Assembly: GCA_902613795.1 (NCBI GenBank)
Contig: CACMIP010000004.1
Span: 1-64,000 of the forward strand
Length of the DNA: 64,000 nt
Direction: 5' to 3'
Origin: an uncultured OCS116 cluster bacterium
Lineage (GTDB): Bacteria; Pseudomonadota; Alphaproteobacteria; Rhizobiales; TMED25
A program made the position numbers and the translations under genes. Positions 9,891 to 21,203 of this stretch are shown one piece after another. The first letter of the stretch is position 1. Every line of letters begins with the position of its first letter. Below the pieces are notes generated by a model. It saw only the letters and a program-made list of their open reading frames with translations. It ran no database searches and was not told the DNA's origin.

Positions 9891-10367
9891 CTAGTTTGCT
9901 GTTAATTCTAGAATGGCATCTTTGGTGATTTGTCCAGGTATAATTGTTATAGGGATAGGGAAATTTGATGTTCTTGATCCTGTAAATTGTGACACAAGTG
10001 GTCCAGGGTTTATGCTATCGGTAGCGGCAGCTAATACAAGAAGTGATATGGAACCATCTTCATTTATAAAATCAATAATTTCTGTGGTTGGTTGTCCAAA
10101 CCTTACAACTAGCTCTGGAACTAAACCGGTGTCTGCATTCACATTTTCGGAATATGTTTTTAGTATTTCCCTAGCGTTCTCTTCGGCCTCTTGTTTCATA
10201 ATAGCTTCAACCCCATAAACATTTTTGAAGTCAGATGTGTTTACTACTCTTAGTAAAGTTATCTTTCCTTTCGTCTGCATAGCCCTTCTAGAGGCATAAC
10301 TAATTGCTCTATGACATTCTGAAGTGTCGTCTACAACAACTAAAAATTTTCTTATTTTTTTAGACAT
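9891..10367 (-). CDS. Universal stress protein family protein
   Basis: KFLVVVDDTSECHRAISYASRRA; UspA-like fold. Confidence 0.85.
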   Translation of the reverse strand: MSKKIRKFLVVVDDTSECHRAISYASRRAMQTKGKITLLRVVNTSDFKNVYGVEAIMKQEAEENAREILKTYSENVNADTGLVPELVVRFGQPTTEIIDFINEDGSISLLVLAAATDSINPGPLVSQFTGSRTSNFPIPITIIPGQITKDAILELTAN

Positions 10368-10414
10368 CTAATTTAATAAAATATGAATTCAATGCCAATA
10401 TTATAAGCATAAAT

Positions 10415-11431
10415 TTATGCTAAACCTATTATTTTTTTTGTTTCTTCTAAAACAGGATGCGCGATTGCTCTAGCTTTTTTAGCTCCTTCTTGGAGTATAT
10501 TTCCGAGGTACTCTTTTTCGTCAATTATCTTATTCATTTCATTACCGATCGGACAAATTTTTTGAACTAATAGATCGGTAAGAGCCTCCTTTAGATAGGA
10601 GAATTGTTTCCCAGAAAACTCAGAAAGTACATCCTCTTTTCTTTGGCCACTAATTCCCGCGTATATTGATAATAAATTGATTAATTCATAACGATCCCCA
10701 ATTTCTATCATCTTTTCAGGAATGGCTTCAGAGTCTGTTTTGGCTTTTTTTATCTTATTAGAAATTTGATCCGCAGTATCCAACAAATTTATTCTTGTCA
10801 TATCAGATAATTCTGAACTCGACATTTTTTTCTGGCCATCTCTCAATGACATTACTCGAGTTACAGGTCCAGTTATCATCGGCTCAGGTAATACAAAGAA
10901 CTCATCTTTCGCGGTAATTTCAAGAATCCTATCATGAAAATCAATATTAAATTTTTGTGCAATATCTCGGGATAATTCAATATGCTGCTTTTGATCCTCC
11001 CCTACAGGGACATGGGTAGCTTTGTAGGCAAGTATATCGGCCGCCATTAATACCGGGTAAGTGTACAGACCAACAGACATTTTTTCCTTATTTTTCCCTG
11101 CTTTTTCTTTAAATTGAGTCATCCTATTCAACCAGCCAACTCTTGCGACACAATTTAAAAGCCAAGATAGTTCAGCGTGTTCTTGAACACTACTTTGATT
11201 AAAGATAATACTCTTCTTCGGATCTAGCCCTGAGGCTATGAATCCTGCAGTTATTTCGTGAATATTTCTTTTTAACTTCTCGGGATCTTGCCATACTGTA
11301 ATTGAATGCAAGTCAACAACACAATAAATACATTGATTTGCATCCTGTAATTCAACAAAATTTACAATTGCACCGAGGTAATTACCTAAATGCAGATTTC
11401 CTGATGGCTGTATACCTGAAAAAACTCTCAT
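10415..11431 (-). CDS. trpS: Tryptophan--tRNA ligase
   Basis: [18 protein letters not shown] (HIGH-type) and KKMSSSELS (KMSKS-type). Likely start at MRVFSG, 5 codons inside the ORF. Confidence 0.96.
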   Translation of the reverse strand: MRVFSGIQPSGNLHLGNYLGAIVNFVELQDANQCIYCVVDLHSITVWQDPEKLKRNIHEITAGFIASGLDPKKSIIFNQSSVQEHAELSWLLNCVARVGWLNRMTQFKEKAGKNKEKMSVGLYTYPVLMAADILAYKATHVPVGEDQKQHIELSRDIAQKFNIDFHDRILEITAKDEFFVLPEPMITGPVTRVMSLRDGQKKMSSSELSDMTRINLLDTADQISNKIKKAKTDSEAIPEKMIEIGDRYELINLLSIYAGISGQRKEDVLSEFSGKQFSYLKEALTDLLVQKICPIGNEMNKIIDEKEYLGNILQEGAKKARAIAHPVLEETKKIIGLA

Positions 11432-11435
11432 CACT

Positions 11436-12980
11436 CTATCGCACATATCTAAAAAAGGACTTTAATTCAATAATTTTGAGTAATTGGCAAATTATTCCAT
11501 AAAACATTATTCCAATGAAAATGTAGCATGAAAGTATTAAAAAATTGACAATATATCCTTCTGAAAATTGTAAAATTGATGAACTTTTTTCAATTAAAAA
11601 TAGGATAAGTATCATGCCTGCAGAAGCTATGGTAATTTTTATTATACTATTTAATAATCTTCTATTAAAAATGAAGTATTTTTTTGCAGCAGACTCTCGG
11701 TAAAGTAAAATGAGATTTATCCACGAGGAAATAGTTGTGGCAATTGCAATTCCTAAATAACCTAAATATTGGAATAGTGCTAGTGAAATAAATATATTTG
11801 CGAGGACAGTAAAGCCCGCGTAGATCATTGGAGACCGTGTATTTTCTCTTGAAAAAAACATCACTTGAAAAATTTTAACACAAACAAAGGCGGGTAATCC
11901 CATGGAAAAAACAATTAGTGCACGAGAGGTTGCAATTGTATCTGTGTATGTAAAGAAGGCACGCTCAAATAAAACCATTATAATTTCTTGTGATAAAAAA
12001 ATAAGTCCAAACGCAGCTGGAGTTGCAAGCAGGAGTGATATTTCAAGTGATTTTTCTTGAATGAAATCAATATTTTTTGAATTTTTTTGTGCTATTTCTC
12101 TGGATAGTTCTGGAAGTAGTATAATCCCCATAGAGATGCCAATCATAGCCAGTGGGAGCTGGTATATCCTGTCTGCATAATACAAATAAGACACAGCTTT
12201 GTCTTCAAATGATGCGATAATACTTCCAATGAGGATATTTATTTGAATAATTCCACCAGCTCCAATCGCAGGGAAGCTTAAAATCATAAATTTCTTTATA
12301 TTATTGGAAATTTTTGGAAGTTTTACTTTTGGAAAGAAATCATGTTTTTTACATCCATAAATACACAGAGCTAACTGTAGAACGCCTGAGATTAAGAAAC
12401 TTGTCATTAATATAAGAGCGGCTGCCCGAGTATTTTGTATTTCCATTGTCTGCACATGCAATAAAGCAATTATCATTGAAATATTTACAAATATTGGCAT
12501 TGATGCGGCGAGCAGGTACTTTCCTATTGAATTCAAGACCCCGCAAAGGAGTGTGACAAGAGATATAAAAAAAAGATATGGGAAGGAAATACGCGCTAAA
12601 TCAACAACTAAATCTATTTTTTCTGGATCTTGTAAAAATCCAGGTGCTAGTATAAATACTAAAGCAGGCATAAGTATTTCAAATATGCTTACAATTAGAA
12701 GTAAAGACCAGAATAAGAAGTTAAAAATCTCACTAAAAAAAATATTTGCTTCTTTTTTATTGGATAGTTTTTTAGAAAACATTGGTATAAAGGACATATT
12801 AAGTGCGCCTTCCGCCATAATTCTTCTAAAAATATTTGGAAACTTTAGAGCAATAAAAAAGGCATCGGCAATACTTCCCGCACCAAATGTCGCTGCAATT
12901 AGTATATCCCTAATAAATCCGAGTAATCTGCTTATGAGCGTCATACCGGAAACTCGAAATAATGGTTTGATAATATTCAT
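11436..12980 (-). CDS. murJ: Lipid II flippase MurJ
   Basis: [33 protein letters not shown]; about 14 TM segments. Confidence 0.95.
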   Translation of the reverse strand: MNIIKPLFRVSGMTLISRLLGFIRDILIAATFGAGSIADAFFIALKFPNIFRRIMAEGALNMSFIPMFSKKLSNKKEANIFFSEIFNFLFWSLLLIVSIFEILMPALVFILAPGFLQDPEKIDLVVDLARISFPYLFFISLVTLLCGVLNSIGKYLLAASMPIFVNISMIIALLHVQTMEIQNTRAAALILMTSFLISGVLQLALCIYGCKKHDFFPKVKLPKISNNIKKFMILSFPAIGAGGIIQINILIGSIIASFEDKAVSYLYYADRIYQLPLAMIGISMGIILLPELSREIAQKNSKNIDFIQEKSLEISLLLATPAAFGLIFLSQEIIMVLFERAFFTYTDTIATSRALIVFSMGLPAFVCVKIFQVMFFSRENTRSPMIYAGFTVLANIFISLALFQYLGYLGIAIATTISSWINLILLYRESAAKKYFIFNRRLLNSIIKITIASAGMILILFLIEKSSSILQFSEGYIVNFLILSCYIFIGIMFYGIICQLLKIIELKSFFRYVR

Positions 12981-12989
12981 AAAATTAGG

Positions 12990-15740
12990 TTACGTATTTT
13001 CTTCCATTGAAGATAACAACATACTTTTTATTAATAACAGCTTTTCAGGTGTATAAATTTTTTCTCCAAAAAGATTTGTTATGTAAAATATATCATTTGC
13101 TTTTTCTCCAAAAGTAACAATATGTGCCGATTTAATATTGATGTTTGTTTCTTTCAATGTGTTGGCAATTTGATAGAGCAATCCTGGTCTGTCCCTTCCT
13201 TCAATTTCAATAACAGTTGAGTTATTCGAAAATTCATTTGTTATATTAACTTCATTTCTAACCTTAAATGTTTTCTCATAGCGAATTTTTGTAATTTTAT
13301 TTGATATCTCTCTATCAAGCGATAGCTCACCGCTTAGGCTTTTTTTTATGCAATCTGAAATTCTTATGACTCTTCTGTCTTCGTCTGGATCCTGGAAATC
13401 TCGACTCACAGATATGGTATCAATGGCTATCCCATCAATTGTAGTTTCGATCTGGGCATCAATTATGTTCGCATCGTATAGTGAGCACGCTCCGGCTAAT
13501 GTTTCTAGTAAATTGGGATAGTCAGGTCCAATAAGGGTGATGGTTGTTGTATTATTATTGGTATTTTTTTTACTATAAATCTCGAGGGATATATTTTTTG
13601 AGTCTTTATCTTTTAAGATTTTTGCATGCTCGATTTGTTGTTCAATCGAGGTTGTAAGCCAGTAGTTATTACTAAATCTATGAACGTATGAATTTATAAG
13701 TAGTTTTGGCCAGTCAGATAACTCTTCTTTAAATTTATTTTGAGCTTTGATGCAGTTATTTTCATTTTCAATAGATTTATTTTTATCTCCACTTAAATAA
13801 TTTGATGTCTCATTATAGAGGGTCCTGAGGAGACCACTCTTCCAGGCATTCCAAATACTTGGACCAACTGACATTATATCTGCAACGGTTAACGCCAAAA
13901 GGTAATCTAAATTTTTCTGTTTTTTTACGATGTTAGCAAAATCTACTATTGTCTTTGGGTCATATAAATCTCTTTTTTGTGCAACATCACTCATAACCAA
14001 ATGATTTTTCACGAGCCATACCACTTGGGATACTTCATTTTTTTTCATTCCGATTCTATTACATAATTTTTCTGTTATTTGGGATCCCAGAATACTATGA
14101 TCTTGCTTCCTTCCCTTACCAATATCATGGAGAAAAGCAGAGAGAAGTAGGACTTTTTTGTTATCTAGTTTAGCATTAAAATTAAAGGTAAATGGATGAG
14201 GTTGACTTAGGGTATTGTTAATTATCTTACTCATGAAGCCAACCGTCTTTAGAAGGTGTTCATCAACAGTATAGTTGTGGTAGAGGTTAAAAAGAGACAT
14301 TCCCTCAACTCTAGCGAAATCAGGTAAAAATTTTGCAAGAACTCCTGCATCGTTCATGTTTCTCAGTATCGTTTCTGGTTCTCTCGAATTTGAAAATAGG
14401 TCTAAAAAAATTTTATTTGCGAGCTTACTATTTCGTAAATCATTATCAATAATCTTGAGGGAGCGATTAATGGATTGAATTATCTCTGGGCTGAGTAACA
14501 CATTATCGTGGTCGGCTATGACGAAGAGTCTGATCAAATCTAATTTATTCTTATTGAAGCTAAAATTATCTTTTGTATGGAGCCTACCCTTCTTTATGTA
14601 GAAATTTGCATCCTTATTGTCTTTTTTTCGAAAAGACAAAAGATTATCCAGAACTTCATAGACAGTTGGATCTTTTTTTATCGATTTTTCTTCAAGAGAA
14701 GCACAAACTATTCTTGTTAAATTTCCAACTTCCTTTGCAGTCATAAAATAATGCTTCATGAAACGTTCAACATCTTTTTGACCAGGTCTCTTGGCGTACC
14801 CCAGCCTTGATGCAAGTTCGAGTTGTTTATCAAAGGTCAGGACTTCGTTATCTCTATTTGAGATAAAATGTAAGTGACATCTTACAACCCAAAGAAAATC
14901 TTCCGCTTTTTTGAAGCTATTTAGTTCTGATGAGGTGAGGAATTGATCATTTTTCGTTAAATCGTCGAGAGCCTGAGTTCTAAAAAGATACTTACCTATC
15001 CAAAAAAGTGTATGTAAGTCTCTCAGCCCCCCCTTGCTTTCTTTAACATTTGGCTCAACAAGGAAGCGCGATGAGCCATATGTGCTATGTCTTTTATCTC
15101 TCTCATCTAACTTCATCTCTATAAATTCATCTGCTGTCTTGGCAACAATTTCTGTGTTGAACCTTCGAACTAATTCTTCATATAAATCCTTGTACCCATG
15201 TACATACCTTGCTTCTAAAATTGATGTTCTTATGGTAAGATCAGATTTTGAGAGCTCAAGACATTGATCTAAATTTCTTGTTGCATGACCAACCTTAAAG
15301 CCTAAATCCCAAAGAATGTATAGCATGTATTCAATAACGGATTCTGTCCAGTTATTAAGTTTATTCGTGTACAAAAAGAGCAGATCAATATCTGAAAAAG
15401 GAGCAAGCGTTCCTCTACCGTAGCCACCAACAGCAACTAGGCATATTTTATCAATATTCTTTTGGTCCTTTGGTAAATATACGTTTTGGACTATAAATTC
15501 ATATATTATTTTTATGAGCGTATCTTGGAACTCTGATATGCTGCGCGCTGTTCGAATACCATTCCCATGCCTCTTTAATGCACTTTCAGCTTTTTTTCTC
15601 GCTGATTTTATTGTATCGGATAATACGGCGACTAGACCCTCACGGGTTTTCGAGACATTACCTTTATTTTTCGATAAAATGTTGCTAATAGATAATGCAA
15701 GAGACTTTGAATTCATTAATATGTCTATGTCTTTGTCCAT
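12990..15740 (-). CDS. glnD: Bifunctional uridylyltransferase/uridylyl-removing enzyme GlnD
   Basis: GGYGRGTLAPFSDIDLLFL nucleotidyltransferase, HDIGKGRKQDHS HD domain, two C-terminal ACT domains. Confidence 0.95.
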   Translation of the reverse strand: MDKDIDILMNSKSLALSISNILSKNKGNVSKTREGLVAVLSDTIKSARKKAESALKRHGNGIRTARSISEFQDTLIKIIYEFIVQNVYLPKDQKNIDKICLVAVGGYGRGTLAPFSDIDLLFLYTNKLNNWTESVIEYMLYILWDLGFKVGHATRNLDQCLELSKSDLTIRTSILEARYVHGYKDLYEELVRRFNTEIVAKTADEFIEMKLDERDKRHSTYGSSRFLVEPNVKESKGGLRDLHTLFWIGKYLFRTQALDDLTKNDQFLTSSELNSFKKAEDFLWVVRCHLHFISNRDNEVLTFDKQLELASRLGYAKRPGQKDVERFMKHYFMTAKEVGNLTRIVCASLEEKSIKKDPTVYEVLDNLLSFRKKDNKDANFYIKKGRLHTKDNFSFNKNKLDLIRLFVIADHDNVLLSPEIIQSINRSLKIIDNDLRNSKLANKIFLDLFSNSREPETILRNMNDAGVLAKFLPDFARVEGMSLFNLYHNYTVDEHLLKTVGFMSKIINNTLSQPHPFTFNFNAKLDNKKVLLLSAFLHDIGKGRKQDHSILGSQITEKLCNRIGMKKNEVSQVVWLVKNHLVMSDVAQKRDLYDPKTIVDFANIVKKQKNLDYLLALTVADIMSVGPSIWNAWKSGLLRTLYNETSNYLSGDKNKSIENENNCIKAQNKFKEELSDWPKLLINSYVHRFSNNYWLTTSIEQQIEHAKILKDKDSKNISLEIYSKKNTNNNTTTITLIGPDYPNLLETLAGACSLYDANIIDAQIETTIDGIAIDTISVSRDFQDPDEDRRVIRISDCIKKSLSGELSLDREISNKITKIRYEKTFKVRNEVNITNEFSNNSTVIEIEGRDRPGLLYQIANTLKETNINIKSAHIVTFGEKANDIFYITNLFGEKIYTPEKLLLIKSMLLSSMEENT

Positions 15741-15750
15741 ATTCGATTAC

Positions 15751-15876
15751 TCATAGCTGTTTAAAAACATATATACCTTTAGATAGGCCTCTAACATCCG
15801 AGCGCTTAATAACCATACCTTGGTGTAGCTTATCATCGTGTAATTTCATCTGATGTGAGAGACCTAATATTCTCAT
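15751..15876 (-). CDS. Small ORF, 41 aa: MRILGLSHQMKLHDDKLHQGMVIKRSDVRGLSKGIYVFKQL
   Basis: Not in the ORF track (below its size cutoff). ATG overlaps the stop of the upstream olsB-like gene (ATGA) and the ORF fills most of the gap to glnD. Confidence 0.45.
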   Translation of the reverse strand: MRILGLSHQMKLHDDKLHQGMVIKRSDVRGLSKGIYVFKQL

Positions 15877-16748
15877 ATAGTGAATTTATCTACGAATCTT
15901 TTTTCAATCAGCTCACGAGGCATCACAATAAAAACATCGATTGTGCCAAACTGCTTATCAATAACCGCTCCATCTCCAACGTAAGCTCCTAACCTCAAAT
16001 AACCTTTTATCAGTGGAGGCATAATTTTTAAAGCTTCTTTCCTGTCAATCTCTTCTTTTTTCATTATATTCATATTTACGTATCTATTTTTTTTTGCCTT
16101 AACGCGCCATTCCTCAGGCGCTAATGCGTAATGATGAAGGAAGCTTAATGCCATACCAATTTGTTCAGGATCTTTAGCTTGAAAGCTTGCGCACCCGATC
16201 ATAACATCAAAATTATTCTCCAATATGTATTTCCAAACACCCTGCCAAAGAAGCTCAATTGTTGATTTTTTGCGATATGAACTTAGTACGCATGAGCGTC
16301 CAAGCTCCAGAAATTTTCTTTCTTTATGCTTTTCAATAAGCGGTTTTATATCGTACTCATCTTGGCTGTAAAACCCCTTATTGGACTCTGCATCTCTCTG
16401 AGGGAGAAGCCTGTAAGTTCCCACAACATTTTCTTTCTTTTTTCCTATTAATAATATGCCTCTCTTTTTGTTTGATTTATCAATGACAAGCATATGCTGG
16501 CAAATTTTATCGAAGGTATCTCTATCTCTTCGTGTAAATCTCGTTAGTATACTGGGGTGAGCGGACAACTCCTTGTAGAATACTTTAAATCTTAATTGTT
16601 GAGCTGCTTTTATCTCATTTTTTGTTTTTGCCAATCTCGCGTCTAAATCTATATGCTGTGGCTCTTTGATTATTCTCTTCCGAAGATTTAAAATTTTATT
16701 TTTATTATGGGAATTATATTCTTTAATTTTTTGAGTTATCTTCGACAT
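15873..16748 (-). CDS. GNAT-family N-acyltransferase resembling ornithine N-alpha-acyltransferase OlsB
   Basis: OlsB-like motifs: AAQQLRFKVFY, DKICQHMLVID, GTYRLL, FLELGRSCVLSSYR. Confidence 0.78.
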   Translation of the reverse strand: MSKITQKIKEYNSHNKNKILNLRKRIIKEPQHIDLDARLAKTKNEIKAAQQLRFKVFYKELSAHPSILTRFTRRDRDTFDKICQHMLVIDKSNKKRGILLIGKKKENVVGTYRLLPQRDAESNKGFYSQDEYDIKPLIEKHKERKFLELGRSCVLSSYRKKSTIELLWQGVWKYILENNFDVMIGCASFQAKDPEQIGMALSFLHHYALAPEEWRVKAKKNRYVNMNIMKKEEIDRKEALKIMPPLIKGYLRLGAYVGDGAVIDKQFGTIDVFIVMPRELIEKRFVDKFTI

Positions 16749-16774
16749 ATGAGTAGTTATAAAATTATATTATT

Positions 16775-17713
16775 CTAATTATTTATTTTTTTTTCGGCCT
16801 GATCCCAAAATATTTTTGCGACATCAATGCCACTGAGTTGGAGAATTTCTCTTATTCCAGTTGGTGAAGTGACATTAATCTCAGTTATAAGATTATCAAT
16901 AACGTCTATTCCGGCAAAAAATAAACCAAAATCCTTTAGGTCTTGCGATATGGCATTGCATATTTTAGCGTCTCCCTCTGTTATTTCAGTTTTAGCAGGT
17001 AGCCCCCCAACATGCATATTTGACCTAATTTCCCCGTCTTGGGGTAACCGATTTATCGCCCCTGCAATTTCCCCATCAATGAGAATTATTCTCTTATCAC
17101 CATCTTTGACTTTTGGAATAAACTGCTGAATTATAAAAGGCTCGTTACTCGACCCCAAAAAATTTTCAATTATTGATCCGAAGTTTCTATCAGCACTATC
17201 AGAATAAAAAACATTAGCCCCACCATTACCATAAAGTGGTTTTATTATTATTTTTTCATGTTTATCTCGAAATTTTATTATTTCATTTACATTTCGGGTT
17301 ATCAGTGTGTGAGGCATAAATTTCATATATTTATTTACAAAAATCTTTTCAGGACAGTTTCGTACATAAAATGGATTATTCAAAATTAGTGTTTTGTCCT
17401 GAATTGTTTCTAAAAGATGAGTGGCGGTAATATAGCCCATATCAAAAGGTGGATCTTGTCTCATCAGCACAATGTCATATTCATCTAGCAACACAGATCT
17501 CGGAGAGTTTAATTCTTCTATTCTATCTGGGCTATGGTAAGCTTTTATTTGCTGTGCTTCCACAGACAATATCCCATCATTTAGAGTCAACATATTTGGG
17601 GTGTATATATCTATATCGTAAGCCCTTTCCTGTGCTTCTAAAAGAAGGGCGAAAGTGCTATCACCAGCCAGGTTTAGTCTTTCTATAGGGTCCATTTGTA
17701 CTATGATTTTCAT
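16775..17713 (-). CDS. gshB: Glutathione synthetase
   Basis: VQMDPIERLNLAGDSTFALLLEAQ, VLMRQDPPFDMGYITATHLLE, KPLYGNGGANVF, NVTSPTGIREI. Confidence 0.96.
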   Translation of the reverse strand: MKIIVQMDPIERLNLAGDSTFALLLEAQERAYDIDIYTPNMLTLNDGILSVEAQQIKAYHSPDRIEELNSPRSVLLDEYDIVLMRQDPPFDMGYITATHLLETIQDKTLILNNPFYVRNCPEKIFVNKYMKFMPHTLITRNVNEIIKFRDKHEKIIIKPLYGNGGANVFYSDSADRNFGSIIENFLGSSNEPFIIQQFIPKVKDGDKRIILIDGEIAGAINRLPQDGEIRSNMHVGGLPAKTEITEGDAKICNAISQDLKDFGLFFAGIDVIDNLITEINVTSPTGIREILQLSGIDVAKIFWDQAEKKINN

Positions 17714-17760
17714 ATTGTGTTGTTATATGCTTATTTTTCTTTAAAAATCAAAAATATTAT

Positions 17761-18609
17761 TTAGTTTTTTGATTTGAGACATAGATCATACACCATTTTT
17801 TTTGGAAGGTTATATTTCATATGAATCATATTTGTAATTTGTTTTACAGGCAAATCATTTATTAGTTTTTTTATGTCATTTTCTACTTCAGTAAAATCAA
17901 CATTATTTGTATTTAATTCTGAGGTATTAAAAAGTATAACCATTTCCCCTTTTATGGGTTTTTCATCTATTTTGGAGAGAATATTACTAATTCTATTTGT
18001 AATAACCTCCTCGAATACCTTCGTCATTTCTCGAGTTATTACAATATCAATATCACCAAAATAATTTTGTATCTCTTTCAATGTTTTGTGGATTTTTTTT
18101 GCACTCTCGAAGATGACGACTGTTGCATCTAGTTTTTTTATTTTCTGAAGTTCGTGCTTTCTTTTTGATATAGTATTTGGAAGAAATCCTAAAAAATAGA
18201 TCTTATCTGTTGGTAGTCCTGATATGATTACTGATGAAGTCAATGCAGATGGTCCCGGTATTGTGTATATTGGTATTTTTTCTTGCCTGCATAATTTAAC
18301 TAATTTATATCCCGGGTCTGATATGAGAGGTGTCCCTGCATCAGAAATTAATGCTACCGACTCACCATCCATCAGTTTATTAAGAATTTCATTGCGGGAT
18401 AATTCACTGCTAAAATCATTGTATATGAATAAATGTTTTTTGATTTGATAATAGTTGAGAAGTCTCTTTGATACACGAGTATCTTCACAATAAATCATGT
18501 CGACGGTGTTTAATATTCTGATAGCACGATACGATATATCTTCAAGGTTTCCAATTGGCGTTGAAACAAGATATAGTCCTGGGGTAATTTCCATTTTTAC
18601 TATTTCCAA
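17761..18609 (-). CDS. rsmI: 16S rRNA (cytidine1402-2'-O)-methyltransferase RsmI
   Basis: LVSTPIGNLEDISYRAIRIL, CEDTRVSKRLL, SDAGTPLISDPGYKLV. Confidence 0.95.
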   Translation of the reverse strand: MEIVKMEITPGLYLVSTPIGNLEDISYRAIRILNTVDMIYCEDTRVSKRLLNYYQIKKHLFIYNDFSSELSRNEILNKLMDGESVALISDAGTPLISDPGYKLVKLCRQEKIPIYTIPGPSALTSSVIISGLPTDKIYFLGFLPNTISKRKHELQKIKKLDATVVIFESAKKIHKTLKEIQNYFGDIDIVITREMTKVFEEVITNRISNILSKIDEKPIKGEMVILFNTSELNTNNVDFTEVENDIKKLINDLPVKQITNMIHMKYNLPKKMVYDLCLKSKN

Positions 18610-18615
18610 TTATTT

Positions 18616-19764
18616 TTAGTCTGCTAAACTTGATATTATACTATCGCAAACAAGCGATCCTTTTTTCGTTACTTTTATATTTTCTTCCGTTTTACTTCTG
18701 CTCAAATAGCCATTTGATATGAGTAAATTTATATTATCCATATTCAATTTACCACCTAACTTTTCAAACTTATTGATGTTCAAGCCAGCCCTTGTTCGCA
18801 TCGACATTACAATATATTCGTCTTGGTTTTCTTCATCCGTTAGAACACTGTTTTCGATCATAGAATGCCCATAGTTTCTTATCCGCTGACCCCAATTGTA
18901 TGGATCATATTCGTTGATTAGAGACCTTCTTTTTTTATTTTTCTCTCTTACTCGTGAGTGAGCACCCGGACCAATGCCAATCCATTCGCCGCAACTCCAG
19001 TAATTTAAATTGTGCTTGCACTCAAACCCTCTCTTTGAAAAATTTGATATTTCATATTTTTTCAGAGAGAATTTATGACAAATCTCCTCAGTAATTTGAT
19101 ATAGCTCATTCGAAAGTGACTCATTCGGTAAATTAATTTTTCCAGATTTATATAACTTCTCATATATAGTATTCGGTTCAATTGTTAGCTGGTATAGAGA
19201 CAAGTGCTGTGTTTGTAGAGAGAGGGCTCTCTCCAATTCCAATTTCCATGCCTTTTCATTCTGACCAGGTCGCGCGTAGATTAAGTCTATAGAAACTGAC
19301 TCAAAGTATTTTTGCGCAATACCAATTGCCTCAATTGCCAGCTCAGCTGTATGAGTTCTGCCAAGATTTTTTAAATCATCGTTATCTAATGATTGAACAC
19401 CAATTGATATTCTATTTATGCCAGTGTTTGAGTAATCTCTGAATTTTTGTAACTCCACACTAGTAGGATTAGCTTCCATCGTGATTTCAGTATCATTCTC
19501 AATATTGCATAGGCCAGATAAATGAGTTAAAATTCTCTCAATAATACTAGGATCCATTAAGGATGGTGTTCCTCCTCCAAAAAAAATAGATGAAATTTTT
19601 TTGTTATCTATGTATTTACTATGATAATCTATTTCTGTTTTTATGAGTTCTAGGAACTCTTCTTGATCAATTTTTTTATCTGCTACATGACTGTTGAAAT
19701 CACAATATGGACACTTAGACAGACAATAGGGCCAATGGATATAAATACTTAATTCGGACATCAT
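18616..19764 (-). CDS. hemW: Radical SAM family heme chaperone HemW
   Basis: IYIHWPYCLSKCPYCDFNSH; FFGGGTPSLM; GIGPGAHSR. Confidence 0.94.
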   Translation of the reverse strand: MMSELSIYIHWPYCLSKCPYCDFNSHVADKKIDQEEFLELIKTEIDYHSKYIDNKKISSIFFGGGTPSLMDPSIIERILTHLSGLCNIENDTEITMEANPTSVELQKFRDYSNTGINRISIGVQSLDNDDLKNLGRTHTAELAIEAIGIAQKYFESVSIDLIYARPGQNEKAWKLELERALSLQTQHLSLYQLTIEPNTIYEKLYKSGKINLPNESLSNELYQITEEICHKFSLKKYEISNFSKRGFECKHNLNYWSCGEWIGIGPGAHSRVREKNKKRRSLINEYDPYNWGQRIRNYGHSMIENSVLTDEENQDEYIVMSMRTRAGLNINKFEKLGGKLNMDNINLLISNGYLSRSKTEENIKVTKKGSLVCDSIISSLAD

Positions 19765-20400
19765 TCATTTCTTTTCCTGAGATAAATAACTAACAAATTT
19801 TGCAAAAGCTTTTGCTCGATGAGATAATCCAATTTTTTTTGGTGTCCATGAGTGTTTCTCACCCGATGTTATTTCGCCAAATGTTTTGTTCATATTAAGT
19901 GGCTCGAATATTGCATCATAACCAAAACCATATTTACCACGCGGTGGCCAAACTACTCGTCCTTCAACTTTGCCCACGAAAAAAAAATATTCGCCATTTG
20001 GATAAAAAAGACATAATGCACACACAAATCTTGCTGTTCTTTCTGCAATTGGTATTTTTTTTTCATCCAATAATCTTGTAACTTCACGCATTGCAAAGTC
20101 AAAGTCTTTATTTGGCCCCGCCCATCTTGCAGAGTATATACCCGGCTGTTTATCCAATGCATCAATTTCAATACCAGAGTCATCGGATAAAGAAATTAGA
20201 TTGGATAAATCAGATGCAGATTTTGCTTTAATTAGCGCGTTCTCCTCGAATGTTTGACCATCTTCAACTGGTTCGGGCAGTTTTAATTCTTTAGATGAGG
20301 ATATATCTATTTTTAATAATCCTAGAAGTTCACGAAATTCAGATATTTTGCCTTCATTATGACTGGCAATCAGCAGTTTATCTTGACGCAGATCATACAT
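19765..20400 (-). CDS. rdgB: RdgB/HAM1-type XTP/dITP pyrophosphatase
   Basis: ASHNEGKISEFRELL, SLSDDSGIEIDALDKQPGIYSARWAG, GYDAIFEP. Confidence 0.95.
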   Translation of the reverse strand: MYDLRQDKLLIASHNEGKISEFRELLGLLKIDISSSKELKLPEPVEDGQTFEENALIKAKSASDLSNLISLSDDSGIEIDALDKQPGIYSARWAGPNKDFDFAMREVTRLLDEKKIPIAERTARFVCALCLFYPNGEYFFFVGKVEGRVVWPPRGKYGFGYDAIFEPLNMNKTFGEITSGEKHSWTPKKIGLSHRAKAFAKFVSYLSQEKK

Positions 20401-20402
20401 TT

Positions 20403-21116
20403 TTACGTAATTGCCTTTTTCTGAGCTTCAAAAACTTTCTGAGAATTTAATCTGACCAAATCCAACATATTATTTAAATCTTCAACTTTGAAAGTTTGCT
20501 CTTCACCAGTTGACTGAACTTCAATTAACTCAAAATCACTTGTGAATACAAAATTTGCATCTACTTCAGCTGCTGAGTCTTCTTCATAATCCAGATCAAT
20601 AAGCACCTCGCCATTCAAAATACCGCAAGATATAGCCGCAATTTGTTTTTTTATTGGGCTACTATTTATCATTCCGTGTCTCATCATCTTTTCTGCACAA
20701 AATTTTAATGATAGCCAAGCACCTGTTATAGATGCTGTTCTTGTGCCCCCATCAGCTTCTATGACATCACAATCAATAATAATCTGTTTTTCAGGAATTC
20801 TCTCTAAATCCGTGCAAGCCCTCAGGCTTCTTCCAATAAGCCTTTGGATCTCTTGGGTACGCCCTGTTTGCTTACCTGATTTTGATTCTCTGGGCATTCT
20901 CTGATTTGTTGATCTTGGCAGCATGCCATATTCAGCTGTGATCCACCCCTTTCCTGAATTTTTTAGCCAAAATGGAACTCTGTTATCAATTGAAGCTGTG
21001 CATATAACCCGCGTCTTACCGATCTCAATCATACAGGAGCCGTCAGCATTTTCAATTACACCTGGCGTTATTTTTATTGGGCGAATTGCCGTTGATTCCC
21101 TCTTATTTTCTCTCAT
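20403..21116 (-). CDS. rph: Ribonuclease PH
   Basis: GSCMIEIGKTRVICTA, GWITAEYGMLPRST, QRLIGRSLRACTDL, IDCDVIEADGGTRTASITG. Confidence 0.97.
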   Translation of the reverse strand: MRENKRESTAIRPIKITPGVIENADGSCMIEIGKTRVICTASIDNRVPFWLKNSGKGWITAEYGMLPRSTNQRMPRESKSGKQTGRTQEIQRLIGRSLRACTDLERIPEKQIIIDCDVIEADGGTRTASITGAWLSLKFCAEKMMRHGMINSSPIKKQIAAISCGILNGEVLIDLDYEEDSAAEVDANFVFTSDFELIEVQSTGEEQTFKVEDLNNMLDLVRLNSQKVFEAQKKAIT

Positions 21117-21203
21117 TTATATCTCTTGATTTTATGTTATTTTTTTTTACTAATATAAGGTATAAAAATGAAGAATTAAAATAGAAAAAGAATAACGAGG
21201 GAA

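Noticed and set aside
12553-13056. 167-aa plus-strand ORF across murJ/glnD
   Set aside because: Antisense to two well-supported core genes; AT-rich sequence yields long chance ORFs.
21117-21203. Possible CIRCE element upstream of hrcA
   Set aside because: No TTAGCACTC-N9-GAGTGCTAA-like inverted repeat in the rph-hrcA gap.
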